Positions 26,538-35,746 of a stretch of 64,000 nt of DNA are shown here, piece after piece; positions within the stretch are counted from its first letter, which is position 1; every line of letters starts with the position of its first letter. The translations under genes and the position numbers were made by a program. Source of the stretch: Salminus brasiliensis (lineage: Eukaryota > Chordata > Actinopteri > Characiformes > Bryconidae); the NCBI RefSeq assembly GCF_030463535.1, contig NC_132893.1:19390027-19454026 (forward strand). Reading direction: 5' to 3'. The notes beneath the pieces are model-generated. The model was not told the origin of the DNA. It did no database searches and saw only the letters and a list, made by a program, of their open reading frames with translations.

Positions 26538-28885
26538 ACCTTTTGAACAGGCTAGTAGACCCATCCCAGGATGATTTGGAATAAGATAATGTTACATAAG
26601 TGTTGGGCTGGGCGAAATAACAGTAATAAGGTATACTGTAGTATTTTAAAAATGCGCTACAGCTATGGCCCAGAGGTCACGAGTTCAAATTCGTGAACTG
26701 CACCACCTGATCATCGGCAGCTAGAATCCAAGAGAGCACAACTGGCTGCGTTCTCTCCGGGTGGGAAGCCACGTAAATGTGTACTACTCTCCACCCCCAG
26801 TAAAACCTTTGGGGGGGGATAATACTGCTTAGCTCTACATAAGTGTACGTTCTAGTTTGGAGTGTTTTTTCTTTCTCTCACTCCTTTACCTTTTTCAGAA
26901 AAGCAAGGTTTTCTTATCACTGTGACAGTACACTGATATGTACACAACAGAATCAGTCAATCTCTTCGAAAGGTTGCATAACATTGTTGATTCTGCTCTA
27001 AATATCTAATGAAGAACTGTGACTGATTGATGTCTTTAGATTGTGCTTGATCACTCAGAGGATCCTCTTTCCATCAGATCGTGTGGCAACAGCACTCATG
27101 TACTTTTTCTCTCTGCCCGTCCCTCTGTACGCATTTTCAGGTCCTCACTTCGTAGCTGTGAACAACAAGAATGAGATCATAGTGACGGACTTCCATAACC
27201 ACTCCGTTAAGGTAAGCCCGGCGTATGTTCACGTAGTTCCACAGAGTACAAATCAGTTCTCATGGTTTGAAGTGCAGTGTTTAACTCTCTGCTCCTCTCT
27301 CAGGTGTTCAATGCAGATGGGGAGTTTCTCTTTAAGTTCGGCTCTCATGGTGAAGGAAATGGCCAGTTTAATGCTCCAACGGGAGTCGCTGTGGACACTA
27401 ATGGCAACATCATTGTAGCAGACTGGGGCAACAGCAGGATACAGGTATCAGCACTTAGCTAAATGGCACATTATTTATTTATTATTATAAAAACATTTTT
27501 TTAGCCTAATTTGACAAATTTTATGTTTTTAAAGCTGATGTGAGGCATTCATATATACCCTAGACTATAATTTGTGTTTTATCAGTGATATTTATAACAT
27601 TAAAAACTATAAATATATATATAATCACACTTCATCTGCAAAAACCTTAATAGAAATAACCACTAAGTAAAATTCATGTAAAATTACTTCCAAAAGATTT
27701 TATTCCAAGCATTTCTATTGGTCCATTCATCATGCAATTTTCATACAATGTAAAGAACAACTGTCCGGGTCAGTTACGGTATATCAAAAATGAAAAATAG
27801 CAAAAATTTCTATTTTTGTAGCGACAATGTGCTGTCCAGCTGTTTCAGTATTTTTCTGTTCTGCTCGCAGAATGTTCACAACACACAAACATATCAGGCA
27901 CGTTAATCTAAGGATACACAGCACATGATCAACTGAACCCTGTCTTAACCAGCCTGTTCAAAAACAGTCTGAAGAATTCAAATAAATCTAATTAAATACA
28001 ATGGTTAACATGGATCACTGGACGTTTACTAAAATGGCAATATATACAAGATCTATTTTTTTGGGTTACAGAATAATAGACAGAGTAGACCACCAGACCA
28101 AAACAGCAAATGTGCATGTTCTTTCCCATGCAGCAATCAGATTTCAGTCCGACTAACTGGAGACGCATTTAACTATTAAGTGTAATTGCATGGGGCTAAA
28201 GCTATATTTTACCAGGATACAGTCCAGATACTAGTCACATGATAGTGTAAACAGGGTCTGAATGTGGGCGTTTACACCCGGCGTTTCCTGTGATCAGACT
28301 CTGTCAGGGATGATCTGTGGATCTTGGCTTCTCTCTCACCCTCTTTCATGGTCTCTCTCTCTCGTGTGTGTGTACTTATTGACCGAATAGTCAGTCACAT
28401 TTTCTGATGGAGGCGCTACAGGAATGCAAGAAACACATGTTGTAGAACCAGCGCTGTTCCTCCAAACTGCTCAGTCTTTCAGAGCGGGACCATTTAATCA
28501 GAAACCGCTGTTAACAGGATCTAATCTGGTCTAGCTGGGGATGCATTTTAATGACCAGTGTAAACTGGCAAAATGTGAAATCCGGGCAAAGTAGATCCAG
28601 ATACCATCCAGGTGCCAGGTGTAAACCGACCCTAAACAGACAGAAATGTGGACCAGGTCTAAGCAAAGAACTCAGCTAACAAATAAGGCTTTCAGTTCAC
28701 CAGACCAAACTTTGGCTTCTTTGTTTTTGAAGGTGTTTGACAGTTCAGGGTCTTTCCTGTCCTACATCAACACGAGCGCGGACCCTCTGTATGGGCCTCA
28801 GGGGCTGGCCCTCACCTCGGATGGCCACGTGGTGGTGGCTGACTCGGGGAACCACTGCTTCAAAGTGTACCGCTACCTGCAGTAG
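10034..28885 (+). CDS. trim3: trim3 (TRIM-NHL RING E3 ubiquitin ligase), whole coding region in 11 exons
   Basis: The coding exons are 10034-10167, 13366-13606, 15763-15914, 17611-17791, 19905-20637, 21458-21561, 21733-21900, 22858-23026, 27141-27211, 27304-27444 and 28733-28885. They total 2247 bp and encode 748 aa; human TRIM3 is about 744 aa. Seen in the product: RING with C23, C26, C38, H40, C43, C46, C60, C63; B-box 2 with C119, H122, C131, C134, C139, C142, H147, H150; coiled coil about 155-300; filamin/ABP280 domain about 327-426; six NHL repeats about 481-748. The start sits in CACCATGG and gives MAKRE, the TRIM3 rather than TRIM2 beginning, and [12 protein letters not shown] is also TRIM3-like. 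Some NHL residues are TRIM2-like, so the a or b fish copy is unresolved. Family knowledge: a cytoplasmic, neuron-rich ligase linked to motor transport and growth control. The gene converges with the SPRY TRIM gene to its right. Confidence 0.93.
10603..10926. mobile_element. MITE of the GCATGCAAAAGTTTGGGC family
   Basis: It begins AGCATGCAAAAGTTTGGGC and ends with a weaker inverted GGGGTGCCCAGATGTTCC, so the terminal repeats are imperfect. It has the same family terminus as the element at 5146-5512. There is no coding sequence. Confidence 0.5.
11575..11795 (-). mobile_element. tRNA-derived SINE, family A
   Basis: Read on the minus strand it contains a B-box-like GTGGGATCGATACC, then GCTTGCTGAG-type and GGGCCCTTCAACAAGGCCC phrases and a GGGCAGGCATT-type body. 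It matches the copies at 53753 and 58880. The tail end is at the lower coordinate. Confidence 0.7.
13366..13606 (+). CDS. trim3: trim3 coding exon 2 (RING end and B-box start)
   Basis: The acceptor is TTTTCAG and the donor GTAAGC. It encodes R45-K125: RING ligands C46, C60 and C63, then the linker and B-box C119 and H122. The intron before it is 3.2 kb. Confidence 0.95.
13995..14165 (+). mobile_element. tRNA-derived SINE body, family B (5' truncated)
   Basis: It contains CATCGGCAGCCGG and AAGAAAGCACAATTGGCC, matching the bodies of the SINEs at 26650 and, in reverse, 32195. The promoter-like head is missing or diverged. Confidence 0.55.
14338..14570. repeat. Direct repeat copy 1 in trim3 intron 2
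   Basis: This block is shared with 15187-15415, from CCAGAAAAAGAACTG through GCACCAAAATGCAGGAC. The copies differ by scattered substitutions and small indels. Confidence 0.85.
15187..15415. repeat. Direct repeat copy 2 in trim3 intron 2
   Basis: The partner of 14338-14570. The two copies lie about 850 bp apart, in the same orientation. Confidence 0.85.
15763..15914 (+). CDS. trim3: trim3 coding exon 3 (B-box 2)
   Basis: The acceptor is CTGCAG and the donor GTACCC. It encodes V126-N175 plus two bases of R176, with B-box ligands C131, C134, C139, C142, H147 and H150, then the start of the coiled coil. Confidence 0.95.
15915..17610 (+). other. trim3 intron 3 with paired dispersed repeats
   Basis: Two related AT-rich blocks (16225-16500 and 16728-17010) share GATTGTGTATCACAATA-type and AATCACGATTCCATAAAATA phrases. 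The second begins with GGGCTGGGCAATATGG, a dispersed motif also seen near 8727, 8980, 26612 and 51606. The superfamily is uncertain. Confidence 0.7.
17611..17791 (+). CDS. trim3: trim3 coding exon 4 (coiled coil)
   Basis: The acceptor is TTGGCAG and the donor GTCAGT. It encodes about residues 176-236, a charged helix with heptad character (Q, E, K and L rich). Confidence 0.94.
17792..19904 (+). other. trim3 intron 4
   Basis: It contains a minus-oriented LINE 3' tail at 18955-19112. The remainder has no gene signal that I can support. Confidence 0.75.
18955..19112 (-). mobile_element. LINE 3' tail fragment
   Basis: On the minus strand it matches the end of the LINE copy at 40300-40735: the GACTGAAGACCCACCTCTTC phrase, then an AGTAATGTCTAAAGC-type untranslated tail. 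It is 5' truncated and has no open frame. Confidence 0.6.
19905..20637 (+). CDS. trim3: trim3 coding exon 5 (coiled coil end and filamin domain)
   Basis: This is the largest exon at 733 bp, residues 237-480 plus the first base of G481. It is markedly GC-rich against its introns. It holds the end of the coiled coil, the filamin/ABP280 domain (about 327-426, containing DNKNGTYEV) and a basic linker KRRVKSP before the NHL propeller. The donor is GTAAGA. Confidence 0.96.
20680..21250 (+). repeat. Degenerate AGCAACCACTTAGC-type repeat field 2
   Basis: It is composed of phrases such as CTAGCAACCACTTAGC and CATAGCATCACCTGGCAGCTGCACCTAGCATATCAGCTG-like units (the latter quoted only in essence), repeated with drift. 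It starts about 40 bp after the exon 5 donor of trim3. Confidence 0.8.
21458..21561 (+). CDS. trim3: trim3 coding exon 6 (first NHL blade)
   Basis: The acceptor is ATCACAG and the donor GTGGGT; it encodes residues 481-515. It includes GEFTNLQG and ADSNNQCIQ, the typical NHL blade pattern. Confidence 0.95.
21733..21900 (+). CDS. trim3: trim3 coding exon 7 (NHL blade)
   Basis: The acceptor is TGGTAG and the donor GTAGGA; it encodes residues 516-571. It contains [19 protein letters not shown], the blade consensus. The intron before it is only 171 bp. Confidence 0.95.
21971..22190. mobile_element. MITE, GTCCAGTGAAAAACATG family
   Basis: It begins GTCCAGTAAAAAACATGTATC and ends in inverted TTGGAGATGCATTG-type sequence. 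The same family is seen with better ends at 40998-41217 and 53457-53659. Shared interior phrases include ACACAGTGTACAGAGCAGC and ACCATGGAGAAAACT. Confidence 0.6.
22858..23026 (+). CDS. trim3: trim3 coding exon 8 (NHL blade)
   Basis: The acceptor is TGTGCAG and the donor GTACCG; it encodes residues 572-627 plus one base of G628. It contains [18 protein letters not shown]. The next intron (4.1 kb) carries the nested hAT insertion. Confidence 0.95.
23177..24339. mobile_element. Outer DNA transposon (interrupted)
   Basis: The left end CACTGCAAAAAATGGTATC is mirrored at the right end, whose reverse complement reads CACTGCAAAAAATGTTCTC; the inverted match continues into TTAGCAAGTG. Removing the nested block at 23505-24312 restores a roughly 350-bp MITE. 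No transposase is present. Confidence 0.75.
23505..24312. mobile_element. Nested hAT-like non-autonomous element
   Basis: It is flanked by the perfect 8-bp direct repeat CTTGCTAA at 23497-23504 and 24313-24320, as expected for a hAT target-site duplication. The left end TAGAGCTGCAAC aligns with the inverted right end TGGGGTAGCAAC. The interior has GATAGTCGAATAATCTGTCG near the left and a related TAAGTCGATTATCTCGATT near the right, and no open transposase. Confidence 0.75.
25538..25903. mobile_element. Tc1-like MITE, TACACTATATG family
   Basis: It opens TACACTATATGTCCAAATG and closes with the inverted equivalent (reverse complement TACACTATATGGACAAAAG). The terminal TA fits a TA target site. 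It is 366 bp with no transposase. Other members are at 7184 and 55631. Confidence 0.75.
26505..26535. repeat. Poly-T tract
   Basis: About 30 T in a row in a trim3 intron, possibly the A tail of a minus-strand retroelement. Confidence 0.85.
26650..26815 (+). mobile_element. tRNA-derived SINE, family B
   Basis: The head has GGCCCAGAGGTCACGAGTTCAA-like sequence including a B-box-like GAGTTCAAATTC, followed by the family body AGCTAGAATCCAAGAGAGCA and CGTTCTCTCCGGGTGGGAAG. It matches 13995 and the reverse of 32195. Confidence 0.65.
27141..27211 (+). CDS. trim3: trim3 coding exon 9 (short NHL exon)
   Basis: The acceptor is TTTTCAG and the donor GTAAGC. This 71-bp exon encodes residues 628-651, ending DFHNHSVK. 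Confidence 0.94.
27304..27444 (+). CDS. trim3: trim3 coding exon 10 (NHL blade)
   Basis: The acceptor is CTCTCAG and the donor GTATCA; it encodes residues 652-698. It contains [20 protein letters not shown] and ends at SRIQ. The intron before it is 92 bp. Confidence 0.95.
27445..28732 (+). other. trim3 intron 10
   Basis: This is AT-rich intron sequence. The part near 27690-27830 shares short phrases (TTCTATTGGTCCATT) with the MITE at 21971. I see no other structure. Confidence 0.65.
28733..28885 (+). CDS. trim3: trim3 coding exon 11 (last NHL blade and stop)
   Basis: The acceptor is TTTGAAG (AAG rather than CAG). It encodes residues 699-748, ending [10 protein letters not shown], and stops at TAG 28883-28885, the conserved end of TRIM2/TRIM3 proteins. 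Confidence 0.95.
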   Translation: MFDSSGSFLSYINTSADPLYGPQGLALTSDGHVVVADSGNHCFKVYRYLQ

Positions 28886-29996
28886 CGCTGGGGCCGTCGC
28901 AGGAGCCGCCGCAGGAGCTGTCGCAGGAGCCGCCGCCTCCACCTCTCCTGCTTTCCCTCTCGTAAAACCCTGTTTTGCACATTCAGTTGGGCTCCGGGCC
29001 CTCAACCGAACCCCAGCAGAGGACAAACGGAAAGCACGAGAGCACTTTTCTCCCCCCCCCCTTTCAGCTTCTACTGATGCTGTGCCCCCTTCCTCCTCAC
29101 CCCCAAAGAAAGCTAAAAATACCAGAGTGAGTGAACTGTTCTTATTTGTAGTCGTAAACCAGACCTTATGATTGTTTGAGTGGGGATGGCAGATAATCAT
29201 ATCGAAAAGCACAGCTGTTTTACAGTAATCACTAACCTCTAACTCCAGAGGTGACCGTTAAATTAAGTACGAGTTGTATATTTCACTGAGCAAGATGTCT
29301 TTATCTTATTTTTTGGTTTGGTTCTTAAACCAGTGTCTTAACCTTGCTGAGGAGTCACTAGTCTCTTAGGTCAGTGTGGGCTTAGACCGAAAGCAAAGTC
29401 TCTACCAGCTTCCTTTCCTTCACTCTCTCTCCTCCAGAAACGGAGGCACACTGTCTGTCTGTCCTCCGACTGCAACACGACTTGTGGATTTGATGAGTGT
29501 GTGTTTGTATCTATGCGCATATACAGTACGTGTACTTGTAAATATGCATATGTGTGTATATATCTGAGAATATATATGTATATGTAACCTGTACATGTAG
29601 TGCTTCGGCTTCTTCTCAGCATATGTATGACGTCGCTGTTTACCACTGGTCTGCCGCAACCCTTCGGCTGTACAGAGCTAGTGCTTAGAGAAGCTTACTG
29701 CGACCTGGGCACCTAGGACATACTACTGTATTTCCAGCGAGCTTCAAAGTCACGGCACACTCCTCGTGCTCTTTTTCTAAAAGCTCGAAACACAGAGCCA
29801 AAAAAGGACTTGATTTTATTTTTCTGTTCCTTTTTTCCAAATTTTTATTTTTCTATTTTGTCAGCCTGTGTTCCGTGTGGAGCTCTTCTATCCGAAAAAA
29901 AGAACAAGCTGTGGCGGGAAGAAAAAACGCAAAGAATATTCAGATATACATATTGTGTGGGTCACTTCTCTATAGATATCACCATGGGTATTAAAT
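28886..29996 (+). other. trim3: Proximal 3' untranslated region of trim3 (inferred)
   Basis: This is non-repetitive sequence after the stop, ending with an ATTAAA at 29991-29996 just before a transposon. It includes two TGTANATA Pumilio-type sites, TGTAAATA at 29537 and TGTATATA at 29555. True transcript ends cannot be read from DNA alone; a more distal end near 33800 is also possible. Confidence 0.5.
28893..28940 (+). repeat. 12-bp GC-rich tandem repeat after the trim3 stop
   Basis: The unit GCYGYCGCAGGA is repeated three times and a partial fourth begins 8 bp after the stop codon. In frame with trim3 it reads as arginine- and serine-rich codons with no stop until 29075-29077. Confidence 0.85.
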
Positions 29997-30005
29997 GTTG
30001 ATTCC

Positions 30006-30873
30006 CGTCAGTCTGGTCCAAAAGTATTTGGACGGTGGTAATGTTTTTGTACCACTGCACGATATGATTTGAACTTTAGACTTTCAGATTTAATAAAAAG
30101 AAATTCAGGTCACAGACATTTTCACAGGCTTGCAGTAAGTGAAGGAAGCCTGCATTCGTCTGAAAAATACAAAACAAGTCTATCAGACAGATAGCAGAAA
30201 CTTTAGGAGTGGCCAAATCAATAAATTGAGTCTTAAAGCCCCTGTCTATCTAAAAAAAAAAAAAAAAAAAGATTCTAAAGATAACAGAATAAGCATAGCA
30301 TTTCTGAATATTATTCATATCATAGTTAATAGTCTAATGCTCTAAAACTCACAAGCTGCAGCCCACTCAGAACTGCAAGGGCGTGTCAGATCGCCAGTGG
30401 TATCAAAACGGCAACGTAAATTATTTAAGTTGGAACGGAAAATTCCAGTAAGAACCTGGAGAATAACTTGTCTGACTAAGGTTAGGAATTTCCAGATGCA
30501 CAAGAAATTTAAATGAGCAAGCATGTGGCCATCAACCTTAATAACCTTAATAAACTTAATAACCTAAAAAACTGCATTTGAAACTGAAGGTGGCTGCAGT
30601 AAAGGCCTGGCAATGCCTGTCAAATGTGAAAACTCGATATTAAAAAAATACTCTTGTGTTTATAATTGATTAATAGCTTGTCCAATTACTTTAATACATA
30701 GGGACTATTTTAATAGAAAAAAAGCTGCAACTCCTAAGCTCTGGAAGCTGAAGGTCCACTTTTACACTTTTTCTACACACGACACAATTACATCCTGACT
30801 GCTCAGGTGTTGATGCACAGAGGCAAAATTGCAAAAACTGTATCACTGTCCAAATACTTCCGGCCCTGACTGT
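30006..30873. mobile_element. Tc1-like non-autonomous element, GTATTTGGACAGTG family
   Basis: The left end reads GTCAGTCTGGTCCAAAAGTA then TTTGGACGGTGGTA; the inverted right end reads CAGTCAGGGCCGGAAGTA then TTTGGACAGTGATA. The block is about 868 bp with no transposase reading frame and contains an internal A-run. Confidence 0.7.
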
Positions 30874-31129
30874 ATATAGAATTATATATACTTTCCTTGT
30901 ACATAATCGTTTTCATTTCTACTATCGGTGGGTCTGTGTGATATCAGTGTGGCATAGAGAAATGCCATCTTTTTATCAGTATTTCTTTTTTTTATTATTT
31001 ATTTGATGTTTTGTACAAAAAGTCCTGATTCTCCGATTTGTGCATTTTTAGAAGTGCCCTGCACGATCCCCACCAGCCAAAGCTCTCAAAATCCATCTTT
31101 CTCCTTTCTGTTTCCTCTCGAAGGCCTCT

Positions 31130-31131
<2 letters not shown>

Positions 31132-31172
<41 letters not shown>
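31132..31172. repeat. (GT)n microsatellite
   Basis: About 20 GT units. Confidence 0.95.
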
Positions 31173-31184
<12 letters not shown>

Positions 31185-31683
31185 CTGTCATAGACCTAAC
31201 TTGTCTGTTACAGTATGAGTGGTTTATGAAGGGCGACTCGTAGTTGAAATGGTAAAAGTCCATCTCTGTATCGGTGTGGGAGTGGAGTTTTGCATGACGG
31301 TGAGGATTTTCCAGCAGTCGGGACATATCTGCTGCGACAGTGAAGTACTTGTAATGCTGTATCATCTTCGGCCAGTGATTAAAACACTTTTCTATTTATC
31401 AGTTTGGTGACACCTGCTGAGTGTACATGGGTATTTACTTTTGGATAGTCACATCTGTTCCACTTGGGTCAAGCTTACTGATCTCTGAGCAGGGGTTCCC
31501 AGTCTCAAGCAGGCCAGGCTCTCTGTTTTTGTGTTTTTCCTGATCTAAGGCTGTGATCTGAATTTTAATCCAGTACAAATATGCAGCGTATATGGTTTCA
31601 AGTCTGATGATCAGAGGTTTCGAACTTTGGGAAGGTTTCTAACCTTGTTTTGCTGCAACTGCTAAAATGAGTGCAGGATAGAC

Positions 31684-31714
31684 TATTATTATTATTATTA
31701 TTATTATTATTATC
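31684..31714. repeat. (TTA)n microsatellite
   Basis: About ten ATT units followed by a poly-C tract. Confidence 0.9.
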
Positions 31715-32194
31715 TCCCCCCCCCCACTCTGTTAGTCGTTTTGGGGGAGAGTCTGTAAATCACAGGCAAGTTAAGAGTGCGGAGTAAAAGTCTATGGAGA
31801 GTTGGAGGCCTAATATTGTGTTTTTTGTAAAATTCAATTAACATATTTACATCATATAATGTACTTAAGCATAATTTAAGCAGCCTCTTCTGAAACTACC
31901 CTCCTACGTCCCTGCTGACAAGTACAGATTCAGCGAATTACCTTACTGTGATTTACCCAAGCTTCCTCCTGGAGGAACCCTGTGGTGATATAATGAGCTT
32001 CTAATAGACACAGCCGTGTTGATGTTATTGAGCGTCCCATCTGTCACATAATGCTGACATTTACATCCACGGTGTGGCGTTCCGATCCTGACTGTCGGCC
32101 AGTTGAAGGACACATTTTGATTCCTAAGGGATTGGGTCTTTTGGATTAATATTATGTACACTTAAAAAAAAAAATTGCTGAATTTTTCCCTTTG

Positions 32195-32482
32195 TCTCCC
32201 GACACTAGAAGAGTAAGGCTTTAACACTCTGTCTCCTCCAATACGTGCGAATCCAGCCACCGCCTCTTCAAACCGCTGCCAATGCGGCATCGCCGGGCAT
32301 CACTGGTGCACTCGGAATAAAAGCCGCATGCGCCGACCAGCATCATTTAAGAGTCAGCCGATTGTGCTCTCTCTGACTCCAGATGTCGATGGTAAAGCGG
32401 CAGGGGCGCTCGGGATTCCAACTTGTGACCCCCGGGCCATAGTGGTAGCACATTAGACCGCTGAGCCACTCTGAGCCCCATA
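32195..32482 (-). mobile_element. tRNA-derived SINE, family B, long copy
   Basis: On the minus strand the head reads AGTGGCTCAGCGGTCTAATG (A-box-like TGGCTCAGCGG) and GGGGTCACAAGTTGGAATCC (B-box-like), then the family body AGAGAGAGCACAATCGGCTG and a CACGTATTGGAGGAGACAG end. This is the best-preserved copy of the family in the window. Confidence 0.8.
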
Positions 32483-33782
32483 AGATCTATTCTAATTGAC
32501 CTGTAATGTCGCATTCAAAAAGCAGTCAGGCTCCTTACATCTTCAGTTTGAATGGGATAATGGAAAACTTTAGGCAGAAATGGCCTATTATACAAATTCA
32601 TTTTTGTGAAATTGGGCTGTTTTTGCAGCTTAATGAAAAAAGCAAAAAAAAAAACTTTGCAACTGTATTGATACAGGAGTCAGAGCTACATATTAAATAT
32701 CCCATTACATCCTATTAGAGAAAATAATTCCAAGAGAAAATCCTGCAAATCAGTGGTGGCATCATTCCTACCACTTTTATGTAGAAATCCCCCAGCTCAC
32801 CTGAACTGCGGCACATCCTTTGGAAAACACCTTGAAGATTATACCAAAGGTCTCTTTGACCAGACAGTTCACGGTCAAGTGGGTTAGCTTAGGCATAACA
32901 CCAAAACATCTGGGGCAACTGGGAACCACTGTCTCAGAGTAACAAGGCTGATCTAGTATCTAGACCTCCCAATGTTTCTGTCTTGCTGCAGATCCGTTGA
33001 GCAGCCGATCTGGGTCAGAACTAATCTCTGAGACACTGATGCATACGTGGCACTGACCGGTTAACACGAACTCTGATCTAGTAACAAACTGTTTAACACA
33101 AGAAATCATCAGTGTGTTCATTTGCCTGGTCAATTATTACAATGTGTAATTAAAAAAAATGTAAATATAAAAGTCTTTCAACACCTATTCCTGTTGTTCT
33201 GCACCACGATTACATCTGTATTCTCACTTTCACACATTCTGGAAACTGACTGATGTGTTTTATCCTGACCTGATATGAAAAGAGTTAAGTTCCGAAACCA
33301 AGCTTAGGTCTGGTAGCCTAGGAGAAAACCCCAGTGACTGAGGCCTTGGTTTAATGCTTCAGCTGGTCTACCAGCTTGATAGCCCAGCTAATCCATCAAA
33401 CTCAAATGAAAACATACCCTATAGGTCAACCACTTCACCCCTTGAACTTCAGGCTTATTTTGGTCAGTAAAATATTTAGTATCAACTGTCCATTTTTCAG
33501 CATCCATTGTTAACTACTCTAACTGCAGTAATTGTCCATATTTTAAATGATTACCTGTTATTAATTATTCAGTAATATGTAACTTGTGCTGTTTGAGGGT
33601 GAATAATTGACATATGGGCCCAGAGGCCATTAAGGTTTAACCAGCTTGATTAACAGCACAGGGTGTTTTGCACCTGGATAACCTTGGCCATTAAATACCA
33701 GCTTAGAGCATCTAACCGCAGGCTGGATTTATCAGAAGAGAATTTTTTGCCAATACAGTTGAAGAAAGAAAGTGGAAACAAA

Positions 33783-33839
33783 AATAAATCAGCAATCAAA
33801 TTTTATTTTCCAAACTGATGTATTACTATGGAAAATAAA
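33783..33839. terminator. Facing polyadenylation signals between convergent genes
   Basis: Plus-strand AATAAA occurs at 33783-33788 and 33834-33839; minus-strand AATAAA lies at 33807-33802. The minus-strand signal is followed by a U-rich stretch, the normal layout for the end of the SPRY TRIM transcript. This would give that gene a 3' UTR of about 1.4 kb. Confidence 0.45.
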
Positions 33840-35171
33840 AAGCTTGACATACTGCAGTAGTTATTACAGTAACAAACCACACAACCGTTAATCTCCTCAC
33901 ATGATCTCCCTCTCAGTCAGTCAGTCAAAGGGCATAAAACACCATCACGAGAACACATTCGGAAACGAGTCCGATCTTACGAACGCCAGTCAAAAAAAAA
34001 TCACAGTCCAACTCGGAGCTTCTCTCACCAGGTCAGAAGCAAGTGTTACTAGAAACAAGAATTAGAGTGAAACACGTTTCTTATTACACACAACAGGTAA
34101 CAGAAATGAACTATTTGGGCACATATTCGATTTACAATGGATGGGATGCACACAGAAGCCAGTTTGTACTTTAAATGGAATGTCTTCTTTTCGGTTTGTT
34201 CAGCAACTTGGCCTGAAATGCAGGATGCATTCAAGAAGACAACCAAGACGGAAATACTGAAATAAAAGCATATTAGTATAAAACGATACAAATGAGGACT
34301 GACCACATTTTCTCAAGGAAAACTGCAAAATGGCACACGTTTTAGTCTAAAGGCTTTTAGCTTGAGATGAATGAACAAATTAGTGATCGTTCCATTTACA
34401 AATAATTATAGCAATGTGCGCTTGGAGCGAGTCCTCAGGCCCCAATGGAAGCGTCTTAACAATTCCAGCTTAGGCCTTTAAGAAAGGTAGTAAAAAGGAA
34501 CCCTAGCGTATGTGTATGCATTTATTTATAGAGCTGGTTGGAGCCTGTTAAAAAAAACTGGAGTTACACACAGTGTACTATTTTATGTGTTATCTGTGAA
34601 TTACTCAGTTTATCAAAGTAGAAATATTATCCAAGGGAAGGGGGGGGGGGGGGGTCGACTTCATGATGTCAAAGACAAAGCTTACAGTATGTTGGAATAT
34701 TTAAGTGTAAAAGTTGAAATACCTCTAAATCAATTTAGCTTCAAAAACTGAAATCTTAATACTGTTAAAACATAGTGACCTAAATTCCACTGCCCTGGAG
34801 CGGACTTGGTACGTATAAACTCTCATCTGAAAGTGATCTGAAGTCTTTTGTTACTTTTACCTGAAAAGTGAAAGACACGACACAACACTGAGGTGAAAAC
34901 GGAGGTTATGAGCAGCTTTGAGTTGCTATTCGTTTGAAACCTGCAACGTATCTCTACCTGAATTTCAGTAGGGCTACATCATAAATCCAACAGTAACGAG
35001 TAGAACCGCCTCTGATTCTTTCAGATTTGGGTGAAGCGGAGCACTGTGCTCCTTTAAGTTATATAAACAACAACGCCACAGTCCGAGCCGCACACCGGCC
35101 GAACCCTCCCGTCTCCCAACAGGAGGGCTCCAAGCAATGGAAACGCTTTATCACAGAAATATAATCAATGT

Positions 35172-35177
35172 TTTATT
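35172..35177 (-). terminator. Proximal polyadenylation signal of the SPRY TRIM gene
   Basis: AATAAA on the minus strand, 40 bp after the stop codon. It would give a very short 3' UTR; the signal at 33807-33802 is the alternative. Confidence 0.4.
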
Positions 35178-35216
35178 TCCGATATTTCGTTTCCTGGCCA
35201 CTAACTGTCGGGCCTC

Positions 35217-35746
35217 TCAGTAGAAGTGGCAGATTTGCAGCCGGCTGCCCGGGTCGTTCTTGCCCGGGCTGAAAAAGGGCGACACAGGCTCGTCAAAGTA
35301 GGCGATGAAGTTATATATGCGCTTCATGGTGACGGCGTCAAAGAACGTGACGTGGCCCCTGTCATAGTCCAGGAACACGCCTACGCGTGGTGAATTCCAG
35401 TAGTCAGCCACAGGCACGCGCGAGTCCTCTTCGTTGGCATACAGCCGGTCTTGCAGACACAGGCTCCAGTAGCCAGCTGAAGGCGACAGGTTAACAAAGC
35501 CCTTGCGGTTGCTGCACTCAGTGGTGACGCCCAGGTACCACACACCCTTGTCCCGCACATCCACCTCCCAGTAGTGCTGGCCGCTTGAGTAGCGGGCTGT
35601 GGCCAGGACGCCGAAGAAACGTGTGAAACGCTGGGGTAGGTCAGGCTCCTGAGAGCGTACACGACCCTCTTCCACTTTAGTGTCAAAGTCAGTGATGGCC
35701 AGGGAAGGGTGGGCCGTGTCCAGGTCCAGTGTCAAGTTCTGGGGCA
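35217..35746 (-). CDS. SPRY TRIM exon 8 (PRY-SPRY and stop)
   Basis: The acceptor is CTCTCAG. It encodes residues 304-479 with the complete PRY-SPRY fold; the stop TGA is at 35219-35217. Confidence 0.95.

Larger units (their letters stand above)
23027..27140 (+). other. trim3 intron 8, transposon-rich
   Basis: This 4.1-kb intron carries a transposon (23177-24339) into which a hAT-like element (23505-24312) is nested, a Tc1-like MITE (25538-25903), a poly-T tract and a SINE (26650-26815). No exon is missing between residues 627 and 628. Confidence 0.8.
30874..33780. other. Intergenic or distal trim3 3' UTR
   Basis: Apart from the microsatellites and the SINE at 32195, I see no gene. It could be distal 3' UTR of trim3 if the plus-strand AATAAA at 33783 is used. 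Confidence 0.5.

Noticed and set aside
28737..29171. 144-codon open frame overlapping the last trim3 exon
   Set aside because: Another frame of GC-rich coding sequence and the 12-bp repeat; the NHL frame is clearly the real one.
28745..29212. 155-codon minus-strand open frame opposite the trim3 end
   Set aside because: Antisense shadow of GC-rich sequence with simple alanine runs.
31132..31172. CRISPR-like array or other regular repeat system
   Set aside because: Regular spacing comes from GT microsatellites and the 81-bp minisatellite; no unique spacers, and the genome is a vertebrate.
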